Assembly (NCBI RefSeq): GCF_900100005.1
Contig: NZ_FNEB01000001.1
Span: 124,001-188,000 of the forward strand
Source: Lutimaribacter saemankumensis
GTDB taxonomy: Bacteria > Pseudomonadota > Alphaproteobacteria > Rhodobacterales > Rhodobacteraceae
DNA length: 64,000 bases
Direction of reading: 5' to 3'
Shown: piece after piece, positions 43,135 through 52,063 of the stretch
Layout: each line of letters starts with the position of its first letter
Numbering within the stretch: position 1 is the stretch's first letter
Made by a program: the position numbers and the translations under genes
Notes under the pieces: generated by a model
What the model saw: the letters and a program-made list of their open reading frames with translations, nothing else
The model's database searches: none
Told to the model about the DNA's origin: nothing

Positions 43135-44339
43135 AACGCGTCGTCATCACGGGCGCGGGCACGATCAACGCGCTTGGACATGATGTGCCCGAAACGCTCG
43201 AGGCCATGCGCGAAGGCCGCTGCGGCATTGGCCCGCTGGAGTTCCGTGACGTCGACCGCCTGTCCATCGCCATCGGCGGCCAGGTGAAGGGATTCGAGGC
43301 CGAGGGCCGCTTCAACCGCCAGCAAATGACGCTTTACGACCGGTTCACCCAGTTCACGCTGGTGGCCGCGAAAGAGGCGATCGGCCAGGCCGGCCTGGAA
43401 TTCACCGGGGAACTGGCCGCGCGTGCCGGTGTCGTTCTGGGCACTGCGGGCGGCGGGGTCAGCACCTGGGACGACAACTACCGCGCCGTTTACGAAGAGG
43501 GGAAGAACCGCGTACACCCCTTTGTCGTGCCAAAGCTAATGAACAACGCAGCCTGCTCGCATATCAGCATGGAGTATAACCTCAAGGGCCCGTCCTTTAC
43601 CGTGTCGACCGCCTGCGCATCTTCGAACCACGCGATGGCCCAGGCATTCCAGATGGTGCGTTCGGGCATGGCGCCCGCGATGGTGACAGGCGGATCGGAA
43701 TCGATGCTGTGCTTTGGCGGCGTGAAGGCCTGGGAAGGGTTGCGCGTCATGTCCAAGGACGCCTGCCGCCCGTTTTCCGCCAATCGCAACGGGATGGTGC
43801 AGGGCGAAGGCGCGGGCATCTTCGTGTTCGAGGAATACGAGCACGCCAAGAAACGCGGCGCCGAAATCCTGGCCGAGGTGGTAGGCTATGCGATGTCGTC
43901 GGATGCCTCGGACATCGTGATGCCCTCGAAACAGGGGGCGGCACGCGCGATCGCGGGGGCGCTGGCGGATGCACGGCTGAACCCTGAAGATGTGCGTTAC
44001 ATCAACGCCCACGGCACCGGGACCGCGGCGAACGACAAGACGGAATGCGCGGCGGTGGCGGACGTGTTCGGGCGTCATGCCGACGAGCTTATGATATCGT
44101 CCACGAAATCGATGCACGGCCACCTGATCGGCGCCACCGGGGCGGTCGAGTTGCTGGCCTGTATCATGGCACTGCGGGACGGGGTGATCGCGCCCACGAT
44201 CGGATATGAAGAGTTCGATCCCGAATGCGCGCTGGACGTGGTGCCGAACGAGGCGCGCGAGGCCAAGGTCGGGGTCGCCTTGTCCAACGCCTTTGCGTTC
44301 GGCGGCCTGAACGCCGTGCTGGCGCTGCGCAAGGTTTGA
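43131..44339 (+). CDS. beta-ketoacyl-ACP synthase, FabF-like
   Basis: A condensing enzyme of 402 residues. The catalytic triad is Cys162 in 'VSTACASSNHA', His in 'NAHGTGTAANDKTE' and His in 'KSMHGHLIGATGAVE', the Cys-His-His arrangement of elongating ketosynthases (FabF/FabB). It is coupled to the preceding carrier protein (ATGA), pointing to a dedicated elongation pair, perhaps for unusual lipid A or other acyl chains. Reductase and dehydratase would come from the general fatty-acid pathway. A repeat with two hairpins follows. Confidence 0.92.
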   Translation: MKRVVITGAGTINALGHDVPETLEAMREGRCGIGPLEFRDVDRLSIAIGGQVKGFEAEGRFNRQQMTLYDRFTQFTLVAAKEAIGQAGLEFTGELAARAGVVLGTAGGGVSTWDDNYRAVYEEGKNRVHPFVVPKLMNNAACSHISMEYNLKGPSFTVSTACASSNHAMAQAFQMVRSGMAPAMVTGGSESMLCFGGVKAWEGLRVMSKDACRPFSANRNGMVQGEGAGIFVFEEYEHAKKRGAEILAEVVGYAMSSDASDIVMPSKQGAARAIAGALADARLNPEDVRYINAHGTGTAANDKTECAAVADVFGRHADELMISSTKSMHGHLIGATGAVELLACIMALRDGVIAPTIGYEEFDPECALDVVPNEAREAKVGVALSNAFAFGGLNAVLALRKV

Positions 44340-44356
44340 TTTTTTTGGATCGGATC

Positions 44357-44455
44357 GGCTATGCCGATCCGACCGGGCAGGGGGCGCTCCCCCCTCTTGG
44401 GCCTGCGGCCCAATTCACCCCCGGGATATTTCGGGAAAGAGAAAACGGCAGGGGC
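44357..44455. repeat. intergenic repeat, copy B (double hairpin)
   Basis: Second copy of the element at 9411-9516, between the convergent ketosynthase and MFS genes. It has GCCGATCCGACCGG (44363-44376), a G5/C5 hairpin (44380-44393) and GGGCC-TGC-GGCCC (44399-44411). Bases 44389-44422 are identical to 9446-9479. It probably terminates or protects both converging transcripts. Confidence 0.75.
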
Positions 44456-44476
44456 CAGCTGCGCGGCGGGACCGCG

Positions 44477-45700
44477 TCACATGTCTTCCTTCGGGCGCAG
44501 CGCGAGCCAGATCAGCGCGCCGCCCGCCAGCATCAGGAAGGGCGCCATGGCCAGGTTGACGCTGGCCCAGCCTTCCACCGCATTGCCGCCAGAGCAGTTC
44601 ATCAGCCCGCCCGACGACAGCGAGGCGAACGTCACGCCGCCGAACACGATCAGGTCGTTCATGCCCTGCATGCGGCCGCGTTCATGGGCCTCATGCGCGC
44701 CGGCCAGCATCGTGGTCGCGCCGATGAAGCCGAAATTCCAGCCGACGCCCAGCAGGATCAGCGCGATGAAGAAGTTTTCCAACTCGACACCCTGCAGCGC
44801 GACCACGCCAGCCGCGGCAAGGATGGTCAGGCCCGCAGCGACGATTTTGGTCACGCCGAACCGGGCGATCAGGTGGCCTGTGAAGAAGCTGGGCACATAC
44901 ATCGCCAGAACATGGGCGGTCACGACATCGGCGGCGGTGCCTTCTTCGAACCCGCAGCCCACCACCGCCAGTGGCGTCGAGGTCATGACAAGGTTCATCA
45001 GCGCATAGGACACCATGGCGCAGATCACCGCCACGGTGATCACGGGTGTCGTGATCAGCTCCCAGCGGGTCCGGCCACGGGGGGCGTCCTCGCTCGGGAC
45101 CGGGGGTTTGGGAATGTCCAGGAACAGAAACAGCAGCGACCCGATGACATTGACCGCGATCACCGCCAGGTATGTGCCCATGAACGGGATCACCATCGCC
45201 TGGCTGGTCACCTTGACCAGTTGCGGCCCGATAATCGCCGAGGCCAGCCCGCCCGCCATGACATAGGAGATCGCCTTGGGGCGGAAATCGTCCGAGGCCG
45301 TGTCGGCGGCCGCAAAGCGGTAGAACCCCTGCGCCGACATGTAGACGCCGGTGATCAGGCTGCCCAGCAGGAACACCGGGAAAGAGGCCAGGTAAAGGCC
45401 GTAGGCGCCGATCGCGCCGCCAAGCGCACCGCAGGTCGTTCCGATCCAGAACCCCGCGCGCCGGCCGTATTTCTGCATCAGGTGCGACACCGGCGTCGCC
45501 GCCATCATCGAGCCGAGCACGATGAGCGAGATGGGCAGCGTCGCCCAGCACGGATTGCTGGCCAGGGATTGCCCTGCCAGACCGCCAATGGTGAAAATCA
45601 TCGGCATCTGCGCGCCCAGAATGGCCTGCGCCAGCACAAGCACGATCACGTTGCGCCTGGCGCGCGAGTCACTGGTCTGAGTCTGGGCGATATCTGTCAT
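44477..45700 (-). CDS. major facilitator superfamily transporter
   Basis: A 407-residue inner-membrane transporter with about twelve hydrophobic helices. The loop 2-3 motif is 'HLMQKYGRRAGFWIG', close to the MFS A-motif, and helix 1 begins 'IVLVLAQAILGAQMPMIFTI'. The N-terminal ATG at 45700 is preferred over an extended frame to 45736. Substrate cannot be judged; no regulator or enzyme gene is coupled to it. The two motifs seen ('GVYMSAQGFYRFAAADTAS') also fit drug- or metabolite-efflux members. Confidence 0.85.
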   Translation of the reverse strand: MTDIAQTQTSDSRARRNVIVLVLAQAILGAQMPMIFTIGGLAGQSLASNPCWATLPISLIVLGSMMAATPVSHLMQKYGRRAGFWIGTTCGALGGAIGAYGLYLASFPVFLLGSLITGVYMSAQGFYRFAAADTASDDFRPKAISYVMAGGLASAIIGPQLVKVTSQAMVIPFMGTYLAVIAVNVIGSLLFLFLDIPKPPVPSEDAPRGRTRWELITTPVITVAVICAMVSYALMNLVMTSTPLAVVGCGFEEGTAADVVTAHVLAMYVPSFFTGHLIARFGVTKIVAAGLTILAAAGVVALQGVELENFFIALILLGVGWNFGFIGATTMLAGAHEAHERGRMQGMNDLIVFGGVTFASLSSGGLMNCSGGNAVEGWASVNLAMAPFLMLAGGALIWLALRPKEDM

Positions 45701-45767
45701 GCGCAAGTTGCTAGACCGCGCGCGCAACCTGCGCAAGGTTGAATATGATCAAACAGGCGCCGCGCGC

Positions 45768-46085
45768 TCAGCCCTGATCCTTTCCTACATTCTCGGCAAA
45801 AGCGACCTTGAAGGCGGCCTGTTTTTCGGCGCTTGCCTCGGCCTGGTTCTCGGATTTCCACTGGTCGTAGGGCATGCCGTAATACACCTCGCGCGCGGCG
45901 TCCTTCGACATCTCGATGCCGCGCTCTGCGGCAGCTTCCTGATACCAGCGCGCCAGGCAGTTGCGGCAGAACCCGGCCAGGTTCATCAGGTCGATGTTCT
46001 GCACGTCCTTGCGGTCTTCCATCAGGTGCTGACGCAGCCGACGGAATGCGGCGGCTTCGATCTCGATGCGGGTCTGGTCGTCCAT
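45768..46085 (-). CDS. DUF1244 family protein
   Basis: A 105-residue soluble helical protein with the family block 'DLMNLAGFCRNCLARWYQEA' and 'MSKDAAREVYYGMPYDQWK'. The Cys-x2-Cys in the first block could bind a metal or form a disulfide. No function is known for this family. The ATG at 46085 follows GGAGGG, and the longer frame to 46193 is rejected. It is 50 bp downstream of the N-formylglutamate amidohydrolase gene on the same strand. Confidence 0.85.
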   Translation of the reverse strand: MDDQTRIEIEAAAFRRLRQHLMEDRKDVQNIDLMNLAGFCRNCLARWYQEAAAERGIEMSKDAAREVYYGMPYDQWKSENQAEASAEKQAAFKVAFAENVGKDQG

Positions 46086-46135
46086 GGTGCCCTCCTTCGT
46101 GCCTGGGCGGAATGTGGCGGCTGCGTTCGGGCAGG

Positions 46136-46876
46136 TCAATCGCCCACATGCGCCAGCGCCCGCCGCAGCAGGGGGGCCAGGCGCGCGGCCCATGCGATTT
46201 GATCGTCATCCGTTTCGATCAGGTCGTTGCGGATTTCGATCAGCGTGTTGTGGCGCTGGTGGGCGATGGCGTGGCGCGCGATCGCGTCGCCTGGCAGGTG
46301 CCCGCCATAGGGTTCGTTTTCGCCCACGCACAAATCGGATTCGGCCCGCAGCAGGTCCAGCAAGGGTTTGGAAAACCGGGTGTCTGCGGCATAGAGGATG
46401 CCGACATGCCAGGGCCGGGGTGCACGCCCCTGAAGCTGCCTGGTGTAGGAATGGATCGACACGATCACCGTGTCGTCCTGCCGCGCGGCAAGGCGCGCGA
46501 CGGCATCGTGATAGGGCCGGTAGCAGCGGTTCAGCCGCTCTTGCAGCGCGTCCGGGCCGGCATGGCGGTTGCCCGGAATGATCGTGCCGTCATAAAGCTT
46601 CATCAACAGGGTCGGGTCGTCCTCGCCGCGGTTAGGATCGATCACCAGGCGCGAGAAATTCGACAGGACCGCCGGGGCATCGAGCAGACGCGCCAGTTCG
46701 CGCGCGACACCCGCGGCGCCCACATCATAGGCGATGTGGCGCTGCATGTCGCCCGCGGCCAGACCCAGCTGCCCGCCATTCACGAAGGGCGGCACTGTGT
46801 TGGCAGCATGATCGCAGGTGATCAGCCAGCGCGAGCGCGCCTCGCCATTGACGATTTCAAAGGGTTCGTATGTCAT
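46136..46876 (-). CDS. N-formylglutamate amidohydrolase family protein
   Basis: A 246-residue hydrolase of the N-formylglutamate deformylase family (as in HutG of some histidine pathways). Visible blocks: 'LITCDHAANTVPP' near the N-terminus, 'YDVGAAGVARELARLL', 'SRLVIDPNR' and 'VSIHSYTRQLQG' with likely metal ligands. No hut genes are nearby, so a role in histidine use is not supported by context. The start is either the ATG at 46876 or a GTG at 46900; I chose the ATG, noting that AAGGA stands about 12 bases before it. Confidence 0.85.
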   Translation of the reverse strand: MTYEPFEIVNGEARSRWLITCDHAANTVPPFVNGGQLGLAAGDMQRHIAYDVGAAGVARELARLLDAPAVLSNFSRLVIDPNRGEDDPTLLMKLYDGTIIPGNRHAGPDALQERLNRCYRPYHDAVARLAARQDDTVIVSIHSYTRQLQGRAPRPWHVGILYAADTRFSKPLLDLLRAESDLCVGENEPYGGHLPGDAIARHAIAHQRHNTLIEIRNDLIETDDDQIAWAARLAPLLRRALAHVGD

Positions 46877-46982
46877 CGGGCTGTCATTTCCTTTGCGCAC
46901 GCTCTAGGACAGAAACAGCCGGAATGGAATTGCCGCCGGCCGAAAAACGCGCTGCTGCGTGCAAGAAAAAGAAAGGGGCAGG

Positions 46983-48428
46983 ATGAGACGCCACCGCAAC
47001 GTGAAAATCGTCGCAACGCTGGGGCCAGCTTCGAACGATTATGACATGATCCGCGCCCTGCACGAGGCGGGCGCCGATGTGTTTCGCCTGAACATGAGCC
47101 ATGGCAGCCACGACGAAATCCGTGCGCGCCACGCCATGATCCGTCAGGTCGAACGCGACCTCGACAGCCCGATCGCGATTCTGGCCGACCTGCAGGGGCC
47201 GAAACTGCGCGTGGGCGAGTTTGCCAATGGCGAAGAAGAGCTGGTCGAGGGCGCGTCCTTCCGCCTCGATCTCGATACCGCGCCGGGCGATGCGGCCCGC
47301 GTCTGCCTGCCGCATCCCGAGATTTTCGCCGTGCTGGAACCAGGCGCGCGGCTGTTGGTCAATGACGGCAAGATCCGCCTGACGGTGCGCGATTGCGGTA
47401 AGGATTTCGCCGATTGCACCGTCACGGTGGGCGGCACGATCTCGAACCGCAAGGGCGTGAACGTGCCCGACGTGGTGCTGCCGCTGGCGGCCTTGTCGGA
47501 AAAGGACCGGGCCGATCTGGAATTCGTCTGCCAGCTTGGCGTGGACTGGCTGGCGCTGTCCTTCGTGCAGCGACCCGCCGATGTCGAAGAGGCCCGTAGC
47601 CTGGCCGACGGCCGCGCCGCGATCCTGTCCAAGATCGAGAAACCGGCCGCGGTCAAAGCGTTCGACGACATCCTTGCGGTCAGCGACGGGATCATGGTCG
47701 CGCGCGGCGATCTTGGCGTCGAATTGCCGGTGCAGAACGTGCCGCCGATCCAGAAGCGGCTGGTGCGCAAGTGCCGCGCGGCGGCCAAGCCTGTGATCGT
47801 GGCGACGCAGATGCTGGAATCGATGATCGAATCCCCCATGCCGACCCGCGCCGAGGTGTCGGACGTGGCCACCGCCATATACGAAGGTGCCGACGCCATC
47901 ATGCTGAGCGCGGAATCGGCCGCGGGCGACTACCCGGTCGAGGCCGTAACGACGATGGACAACGTCGCCATCGAGGTAGAGAACGACCCCACCTACATCG
48001 AGGTGATCGAGGCCAGCCGCCGCGCCGAACGCCACACCGTGGCCGACGGAATCGTCGCCGCCGCCCGCGAGATCGCCGAGACCACCGACATCAAGGCGAT
48101 CTGCTGCTACACCGAAAGCGGCACCACCGCCGCGCTGACCGCGCGCGAACGGCCGCGCGTGCCGATCATCGGCATGACCTCGATCCGCGGCACCGCGCGG
48201 CGCATGGCCCTGACCTGGGGGGTCAACTGCGTCATGACCGGCGAGCTTACGCGCTTCAAGATGGCCGTCGTCAACGCCGCCCGGGCCGCGCGGGCACAGG
48301 GCTATGCCAGCGAAGAGGATCAGATCCTCGTCATCGCCGGCGTGCCGTTCAACGTGCCCGGCACGACCAACATCCTGCGCGTGGCACCCTGTGCGGAACA
48401 TTTGATTTTCGCCACCGATCCAGAGTAA
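46983..48428 (+). CDS. pyk: pyruvate kinase
   Basis: Transfers phosphate from phosphoenolpyruvate to ADP, the last step of glycolysis. It is 481 residues long. The N-terminal block 'KIVATLGPASNDYDMIRAL' and 'VFRLNMSHGSHDE' bind substrate and K+; the active-site region 'ILSKIEKPAAVKAFDDIL' contains the catalytic Lys and metal-binding Glu, followed by 'IMVARGDLGVELPVQNVP'. The C-terminal domain has 'CCYTESGTTAALTARERP'. The ATG at 46983 follows GGGGCAGG; an in-frame GTG at 46959 is an alternative. Confidence 0.95.
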   Translation: MRRHRNVKIVATLGPASNDYDMIRALHEAGADVFRLNMSHGSHDEIRARHAMIRQVERDLDSPIAILADLQGPKLRVGEFANGEEELVEGASFRLDLDTAPGDAARVCLPHPEIFAVLEPGARLLVNDGKIRLTVRDCGKDFADCTVTVGGTISNRKGVNVPDVVLPLAALSEKDRADLEFVCQLGVDWLALSFVQRPADVEEARSLADGRAAILSKIEKPAAVKAFDDILAVSDGIMVARGDLGVELPVQNVPPIQKRLVRKCRAAAKPVIVATQMLESMIESPMPTRAEVSDVATAIYEGADAIMLSAESAAGDYPVEAVTTMDNVAIEVENDPTYIEVIEASRRAERHTVADGIVAAAREIAETTDIKAICCYTESGTTAALTARERPRVPIIGMTSIRGTARRMALTWGVNCVMTGELTRFKMAVVNAARAARAQGYASEEDQILVIAGVPFNVPGTTNILRVAPCAEHLIFATDPE

Positions 48429-48466
48429 CCTGCCGTCACGTCAATAAAAACAAGCAGGGCAGTACC

Positions 48467-48694
48467 ATGGTCTTCGACAGCGATCTGGCCTTTATCTTCG
48501 GGCTTGTCTTGTGCGTGTTTTCGATACCGTCGATCGTCAGCGCCTTTTCCGACCGCCGCGCGCCCCGTGTCGCGACGCTCGTGCTGATGGTGGGGGGCGC
48601 GTTCCTGGTCTGGGGGATCGTCAACGAACCGGGCGGTTACCGGCTCGAGGAAATTCCCGAGGTGTTCGTACGCGTCCTGGCGCGGTTCATCTGA
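48467..48694 (+). CDS. small membrane protein of unknown function (75 residues)
   Basis: ATG at 48467 gives 'MVFDSDLAFIFGLVLCVFSI' (first membrane segment), a short basic loop 'AFSDRRAPRVATLVLM' leading into a second membrane segment, and an amphipathic tail 'EIPEVFVRVLARFI'. The frame is open upstream but overlaps pyk, so this start is preferred. No family is recognised. It lies 38 bp after pyk and upstream of the ribosomal-protein promoter. Confidence 0.65.
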   Translation: MVFDSDLAFIFGLVLCVFSIPSIVSAFSDRRAPRVATLVLMVGGAFLVWGIVNEPGGYRLEEIPEVFVRVLARFI

Positions 48695-48707
48695 CGGCAA
48701 TTCGGTC

Positions 48708-48736
48708 TTGCCAACCGGGCCTTTGGCTTCTATACG
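48708..48736 (+). promoter_or_regulatory. sigma70-type promoter of rpmI-rplT
   Basis: TTGCCA (48708-48713) and TATACG (48731-48736) with a 17-base spacer. Transcription would begin near 48743, leaving a GC-rich leader of about 70 bases before rpmI. That leader could hold an L20-responsive structure of the kind known in other bacteria, but I did not fold it reliably. Confidence 0.6.
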
Positions 48737-48812
48737 GCGCTCTCTACCTCGCGCGGCCGGCCGGAGTGGCATGCCGAGTCGTGCGTGAACCGACCTAAAA
48801 AAGGAGACGGAA

Positions 48813-49013
48813 ATGCCCAAGTTGAAGACGAAGTCGAGCTGCAAGAAGCGGTTCAAGGTGACGGCCAAGGGCCGGATCAAGGCAGGCCAGGCCGGCAAAC
48901 GCCACGGCATGATCAAGCGCACCAACAAGTTCATCCGCGATGCGCGGGGAACCACCACGCTGTCCAAGGCTGATGAGCAGATCATCAAGCCGATGATGCC
49001 CTACGCGCGCTAA
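48813..49013 (+). CDS. rpmI: 50S ribosomal protein L35
   Basis: A 66-residue basic protein of the large ribosomal subunit. It begins '[20 protein letters not shown]' and has '[20 protein letters not shown]', as usual for L35. AAGGAG precedes the ATG. It is followed by rplT after 13 bp. infC, which often precedes rpmI, is not in front of it here. Confidence 0.97.
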   Translation: MPKLKTKSSCKKRFKVTAKGRIKAGQAGKRHGMIKRTNKFIRDARGTTTLSKADEQIIKPMMPYAR

Positions 49014-49026
49014 GGAGGCCTGAACC

Positions 49027-49392
49027 ATGTCCCGAGTCAAAGGCGGAACCACCACCCACGCCCGTCACAAGAAGGTCATCAAGGCAGCCAAAGGCTATTA
49101 CGGCCGCCGCAAGAACACCTTCAAGGTCGCCCGCCAGGCGGTCGACAAAGCAAACCAGTACGCCACCCGCGACCGCAAGAACCGCAAGCGCAATTTCCGT
49201 GCGCTGTGGATTCAGCGGATCAACGCCGCCGTGCGCGCCCACGATGAATCGCTGACCTATTCGCGCTTCATCAACGGCCTGACGCTGGCCGGCATCGAGG
49301 TGGACCGCAAGGTTCTGGCCGATCTCGCCGTGCACGAGCCCGAAGCATTCGGTGCCATCGTCGACCAGGCGAAAGGCGCGCTGGCCGCCTGA
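49027..49392 (+). CDS. rplT: 50S ribosomal protein L20
   Basis: A 121-residue 23S rRNA-binding protein, required early in 50S assembly and known to repress its own operon in several bacteria. Blocks '[20 protein letters not shown]', '[20 protein letters not shown]' and '[19 protein letters not shown]' are canonical. GGAGG lies before the ATG. A strong intrinsic terminator follows at 49419. Confidence 0.97.
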   Translation: MSRVKGGTTTHARHKKVIKAAKGYYGRRKNTFKVARQAVDKANQYATRDRKNRKRNFRALWIQRINAAVRAHDESLTYSRFINGLTLAGIEVDRKVLADLAVHEPEAFGAIVDQAKGALAA

Positions 49393-49418
49393 TCGGCCCG
49401 CCGCATCCAAGCATTGCG

Positions 49419-49456
49419 AACGCCGCCGGGTCAAACTGGCGGCGTTTTTCTTTTTT
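49419..49456 (+). terminator. rho-independent terminator of rpmI-rplT
   Basis: A perfect 9-bp stem (49419-49427 AACGCCGCC with 49438-49446 GGCGGCGTT) with a 10-base loop runs into TTTTTCTTTTTT (49445-49456). It is the clearest intrinsic terminator in the window. Confidence 0.92.
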
Positions 49457-49493
49457 GCCTGGCGCTCACGCTTTTGATTTCGGGCGGGGCCAA

Positions 49494-49516
49494 GTATTTC
49501 TGGCAAGATGAAGCAG
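49494..49516. repeat. partial copy of the intergenic repeat
   Basis: GTATTT (49494-49499) followed by GGCAAGATGAAGCAG (49502-49516). The same two blocks occur at 9485-9490 and 9493-9507 in copy A. The hairpin part is missing. An in-frame ATG inside this block (49508) is a possible but unlikely start for the next gene. Confidence 0.6.
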
Positions 49517-49528
49517 CAGGGGACAGCG

Positions 49529-50476
49529 ATGGCCGACATACGCAACGTGGCAGTGATCGGCGGCGGGCTGATCGGGGCATCCTGGGCGGCGCTGTTCGTG
49601 GCGCAGGGGCTGTCGGTGCGGGTGCATGAGCCCGATGGGAACACCGCGGATCAGGTCGCTGCCCGTGTGCGCGCGGCCTGGCCCGATCTGCAGGCGCTTG
49701 GCCTGACCGATCTGGATGTCGATAAGGCACTTGCCCGGCTGGTCGTGACGCCGGACATGAGCTTGGCCTGCCAGGATATTGATTTCGTGCAGGAATGTGG
49801 CCCCGATCGCCTCGAGGTGAAACACGCCATCATTGCCCGTGTGGAATCCTGCATAGCGCCCGAAACCGTGATCGCCTCGTCCAGCTCGGCGCTGTTGCCC
49901 AGCGAAATTCAGGCGCGGGCGTCCCATCCCGGCCGTATCCTTGTCGGCCATCCCTTCAACCCGCCGCACCTGATCCCGCTGGTCGAACTGGTGGCCGGGC
50001 AGGCGACAACACCGCAGGCGGTGGAAGCCGCGCGCGCGTTCTATGAAAACCTCGGCCGCGAGGTGATCGTGCCGCAACGCGAATTGCGTGGGCATGTGGC
50101 CAACCGCCTGACCGCCGCGCTTTACCGCGAGGCGGTTCACCTTGTCGCCGAAGGTGTGGCCAGCGTGGCGGATGTCGACCGCGCCGTATCGGCGGGGCCG
50201 GGCCTGCGGTGGGCGTTGATGGGCCCGCACCTGACCTATCACCTGGGCGGGGGCGCGGGCGGGTTTCGCCACTACATCACCCATCTCGGCCCGGCGCAGC
50301 AGGCGCGTTGGGCCGAACTGGGCAGCCCGACACTCGACACCGCCACGATCGACGCGCTGATCGCCGGGGTCGAGGACGAACTGGCGGCACTGGATGCCGA
50401 TACATTGCCCGAACGGCGCGATGCCGCGCTGGTGGGGCTTTTGCAGTTGAAACAGCGCCTCGGATTCGGCGGATAG
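49529..50476 (+). CDS. 3-hydroxyacyl-CoA dehydrogenase family protein (carnitine dehydrogenase / lambda-crystallin-like)
   Basis: An NAD-dependent dehydrogenase of 315 residues. The Rossmann start '[20 protein letters not shown]' binds NAD; '[20 protein letters not shown]' and '[19 protein letters not shown]' are the catalytic region with the His-Pro-Phe-Asn motif; the C-terminal helical domain includes '[20 protein letters not shown]'. Relatives include L-carnitine dehydrogenase, L-gulonate 3-dehydrogenase and lambda-crystallin, so substrate is uncertain. The start at 49529 (AGGGGA upstream) is preferred to 49508, which lies in a repeat. Confidence 0.85.
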   Translation: MADIRNVAVIGGGLIGASWAALFVAQGLSVRVHEPDGNTADQVAARVRAAWPDLQALGLTDLDVDKALARLVVTPDMSLACQDIDFVQECGPDRLEVKHAIIARVESCIAPETVIASSSSALLPSEIQARASHPGRILVGHPFNPPHLIPLVELVAGQATTPQAVEAARAFYENLGREVIVPQRELRGHVANRLTAALYREAVHLVAEGVASVADVDRAVSAGPGLRWALMGPHLTYHLGGGAGGFRHYITHLGPAQQARWAELGSPTLDTATIDALIAGVEDELAALDADTLPERRDAALVGLLQLKQRLGFGG

Positions 50477-50544
50477 GCGCGCGGCGCTTGCGCTTTCAGC
50501 CGGGGGCGGCTAGTCAGGCGCCGACCCTGCGGAACGAGGCCAAG

Positions 50545-51615
50545 ATGGACGACCTGCGCAACACCTATATCGACCTTATCGCCAAGGCGGCCGACGAGGC
50601 CACGCTGGAGGACGTGCGCCTTCAGGCCCTTGGCAAGAAGGGTGAAATCAGCCTGAAGATGCGGGAACTGGGCAAGATGGACCCCGAAGAGCGCAAAGCC
50701 GCCGGTCCCGCTCTCAATGCGCTCAAGGACGAGATCAACAGCGCCATCGCCGCCAAGAAGGTGGCGCTGGAAGATGCCGCACTGAACGAACGGCTGAAAA
50801 CAGAATGGCTGGATGTGACGCTGCCCGCGCGCGACCGCCGCCAGGGCACCATCCACCCGGTCAGCCAGGTGACCGAAGAGGTGACGGCGATCTTCGCCGA
50901 CATGGGATTTGCCGTGGCCGAAGGTCCGCGCATCGAAAGCGACTGGTACAATTTCGACGCGCTGAACATCCCCGGCCACCATCCCGCCCGCGCCGAGATG
51001 GACACGTTCTACATGCACCGCGAAGACGGCGATGACCGTCCGCCTTACGTGCTGCGCACGCATACCTCGCCGGTGCAGATCCGCTCGATGGAGGCGCAGG
51101 GCGCGCCCATCCGCATCATCTGCCCGGGCGGTGTGTACCGTGCCGACTATGACCAGACGCACACGCCCATGTTCCACCAGGTCGAAGGGCTGGCCATCGA
51201 CCGCGACATTTCGATGGCGAACCTGAAATGGGTGCTGGAAGAGTTCTTTTCCGCCTATTTCGGAACCAGCGTGAAAACCCGTTTCCGCGCATCGCATTTC
51301 CCCTTTACCGAACCTTCGGCCGAGGTCGACATCCAGTGTTCGTGGCAGGACGGTACCGTCAAGGTGGGCGAAGGCGACGACTGGCTCGAGGTGCTGGGCA
51401 GCGGCATGGTGCATCCCCATGTGCTGCGCGCCGGCGGGATCGACCCCGACGAATGGCAGGGTTTCGCCTTCGGCATGGGCATCGACCGGATCGCGATGCT
51501 GAAATACGGCATCCCCGACCTGCGCGCGTTCTTCGACAGCGACCTGCGCTGGCTGCGCCACTACGGCTTTTCGGCGCTGGACGTGCCGACGATCCGTGGC
51601 GGTCTGAGCCGCTAA
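50545..51615 (+). CDS. pheS: phenylalanyl-tRNA synthetase alpha subunit
   Basis: The catalytic subunit of the alpha2-beta2 class II synthetase. The N-terminal coiled-coil (about 1-85) is followed by the catalytic domain: motif 1 region '[19 protein letters not shown]', motif 2 '[19 protein letters not shown]' and motif 3 '[18 protein letters not shown]'. 356 residues. The frame is open far upstream; the ATG at 50545 with GAGG before it gives the usual '[11 protein letters not shown]' start. Its partner pheT does not follow directly: two other genes intervene. Confidence 0.96.
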   Translation: MDDLRNTYIDLIAKAADEATLEDVRLQALGKKGEISLKMRELGKMDPEERKAAGPALNALKDEINSAIAAKKVALEDAALNERLKTEWLDVTLPARDRRQGTIHPVSQVTEEVTAIFADMGFAVAEGPRIESDWYNFDALNIPGHHPARAEMDTFYMHREDGDDRPPYVLRTHTSPVQIRSMEAQGAPIRIICPGGVYRADYDQTHTPMFHQVEGLAIDRDISMANLKWVLEEFFSAYFGTSVKTRFRASHFPFTEPSAEVDIQCSWQDGTVKVGEGDDWLEVLGSGMVHPHVLRAGGIDPDEWQGFAFGMGIDRIAMLKYGIPDLRAFFDSDLRWLRHYGFSALDVPTIRGGLSR

Positions 51616-51679
51616 ACCGGGGGCTTGCCCCTCGGGGGCATGGCGCGCAGGGTAGGGGCATCCCAACGTTGGAGTGCCC

Positions 51680-51961
51680 ATGCCCCTGTTTTCCCATGAA
51701 AACCGCGAACGCAACGCAGCCACGCGCCGGGTCTATGCCGCCTATGAGATTGCGCATACGGCCGTCGACTTCCTGGCGGCGATCTCGTTTCTCGTTGGCT
51801 CCGTCCTGTTCCTATTTCCCGATTATGAACGCCCGGCGGTCTGGCTTTTCATCGTGGGGTCGGTGTTTTTCTGCATGAAGCCGACACTGCGGCTTGCGCG
51901 CGAAATCCAGCTTTGGCGCATGGGGCGGATCGACCAGCTGGCCGATCGCGTCGGCGATTGA
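51680..51961 (+). CDS. YrhK-domain small membrane protein between pheS and pheT
   Basis: A 93-residue protein: short N-terminal 'MPLFSHENRERNAATRRVYA', two membrane helices ('AVDFLAAISFLVGSVLFLF' and 'AVWLFIVGSVFFCMKPTLRL') and a C-terminal helix. The pattern fits the YrhK family, whose function is unknown. The ATG at 51680 has GGAG at 51671-51674; a GTG six bases earlier is in frame. It lies 64 bp after pheS. Confidence 0.65.
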   Translation: MPLFSHENRERNAATRRVYAAYEIAHTAVDFLAAISFLVGSVLFLFPDYERPAVWLFIVGSVFFCMKPTLRLAREIQLWRMGRIDQLADRVGD

Positions 51962-52001
51962 CGCGCCGCAATCGGCAAGGCGCCTGTCGCAATCGGCTGC
52001 G

Positions 52002-52036
52002 AAAACCGCGCGATTTCGGGCGATAACCGCGCAGTT
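52002..52036. repeat. second locus of the AACCGCGC repeats
   Basis: AAAACCGCGCGATT (52002-52015) and AACCGCGCAGTT (52025-52036) are identical to 1022-1035 and 898-909 in the first cluster. Here they are only 9 bases apart, in the 102-bp gap upstream of the amidotransferase gene, ending 27 bp before its ATG. Confidence 0.6.
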
Positions 52037-52063
52037 TTGCAACGTTCTGCCGGAGCTGCGCCG

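Noticed and set aside
46884-48401. Long minus-strand frame across pyruvate kinase
   Set aside because: Antisense shadow with no domain; pyk is complete on the plus strand.
49508-50476. Earlier ATG at 49508 for the dehydrogenase gene
   Set aside because: It lies inside the repeat block GGCAAGATGAAGCAG, and the ATG at 49529 has AGGGGA in front and starts the Rossmann fold normally.
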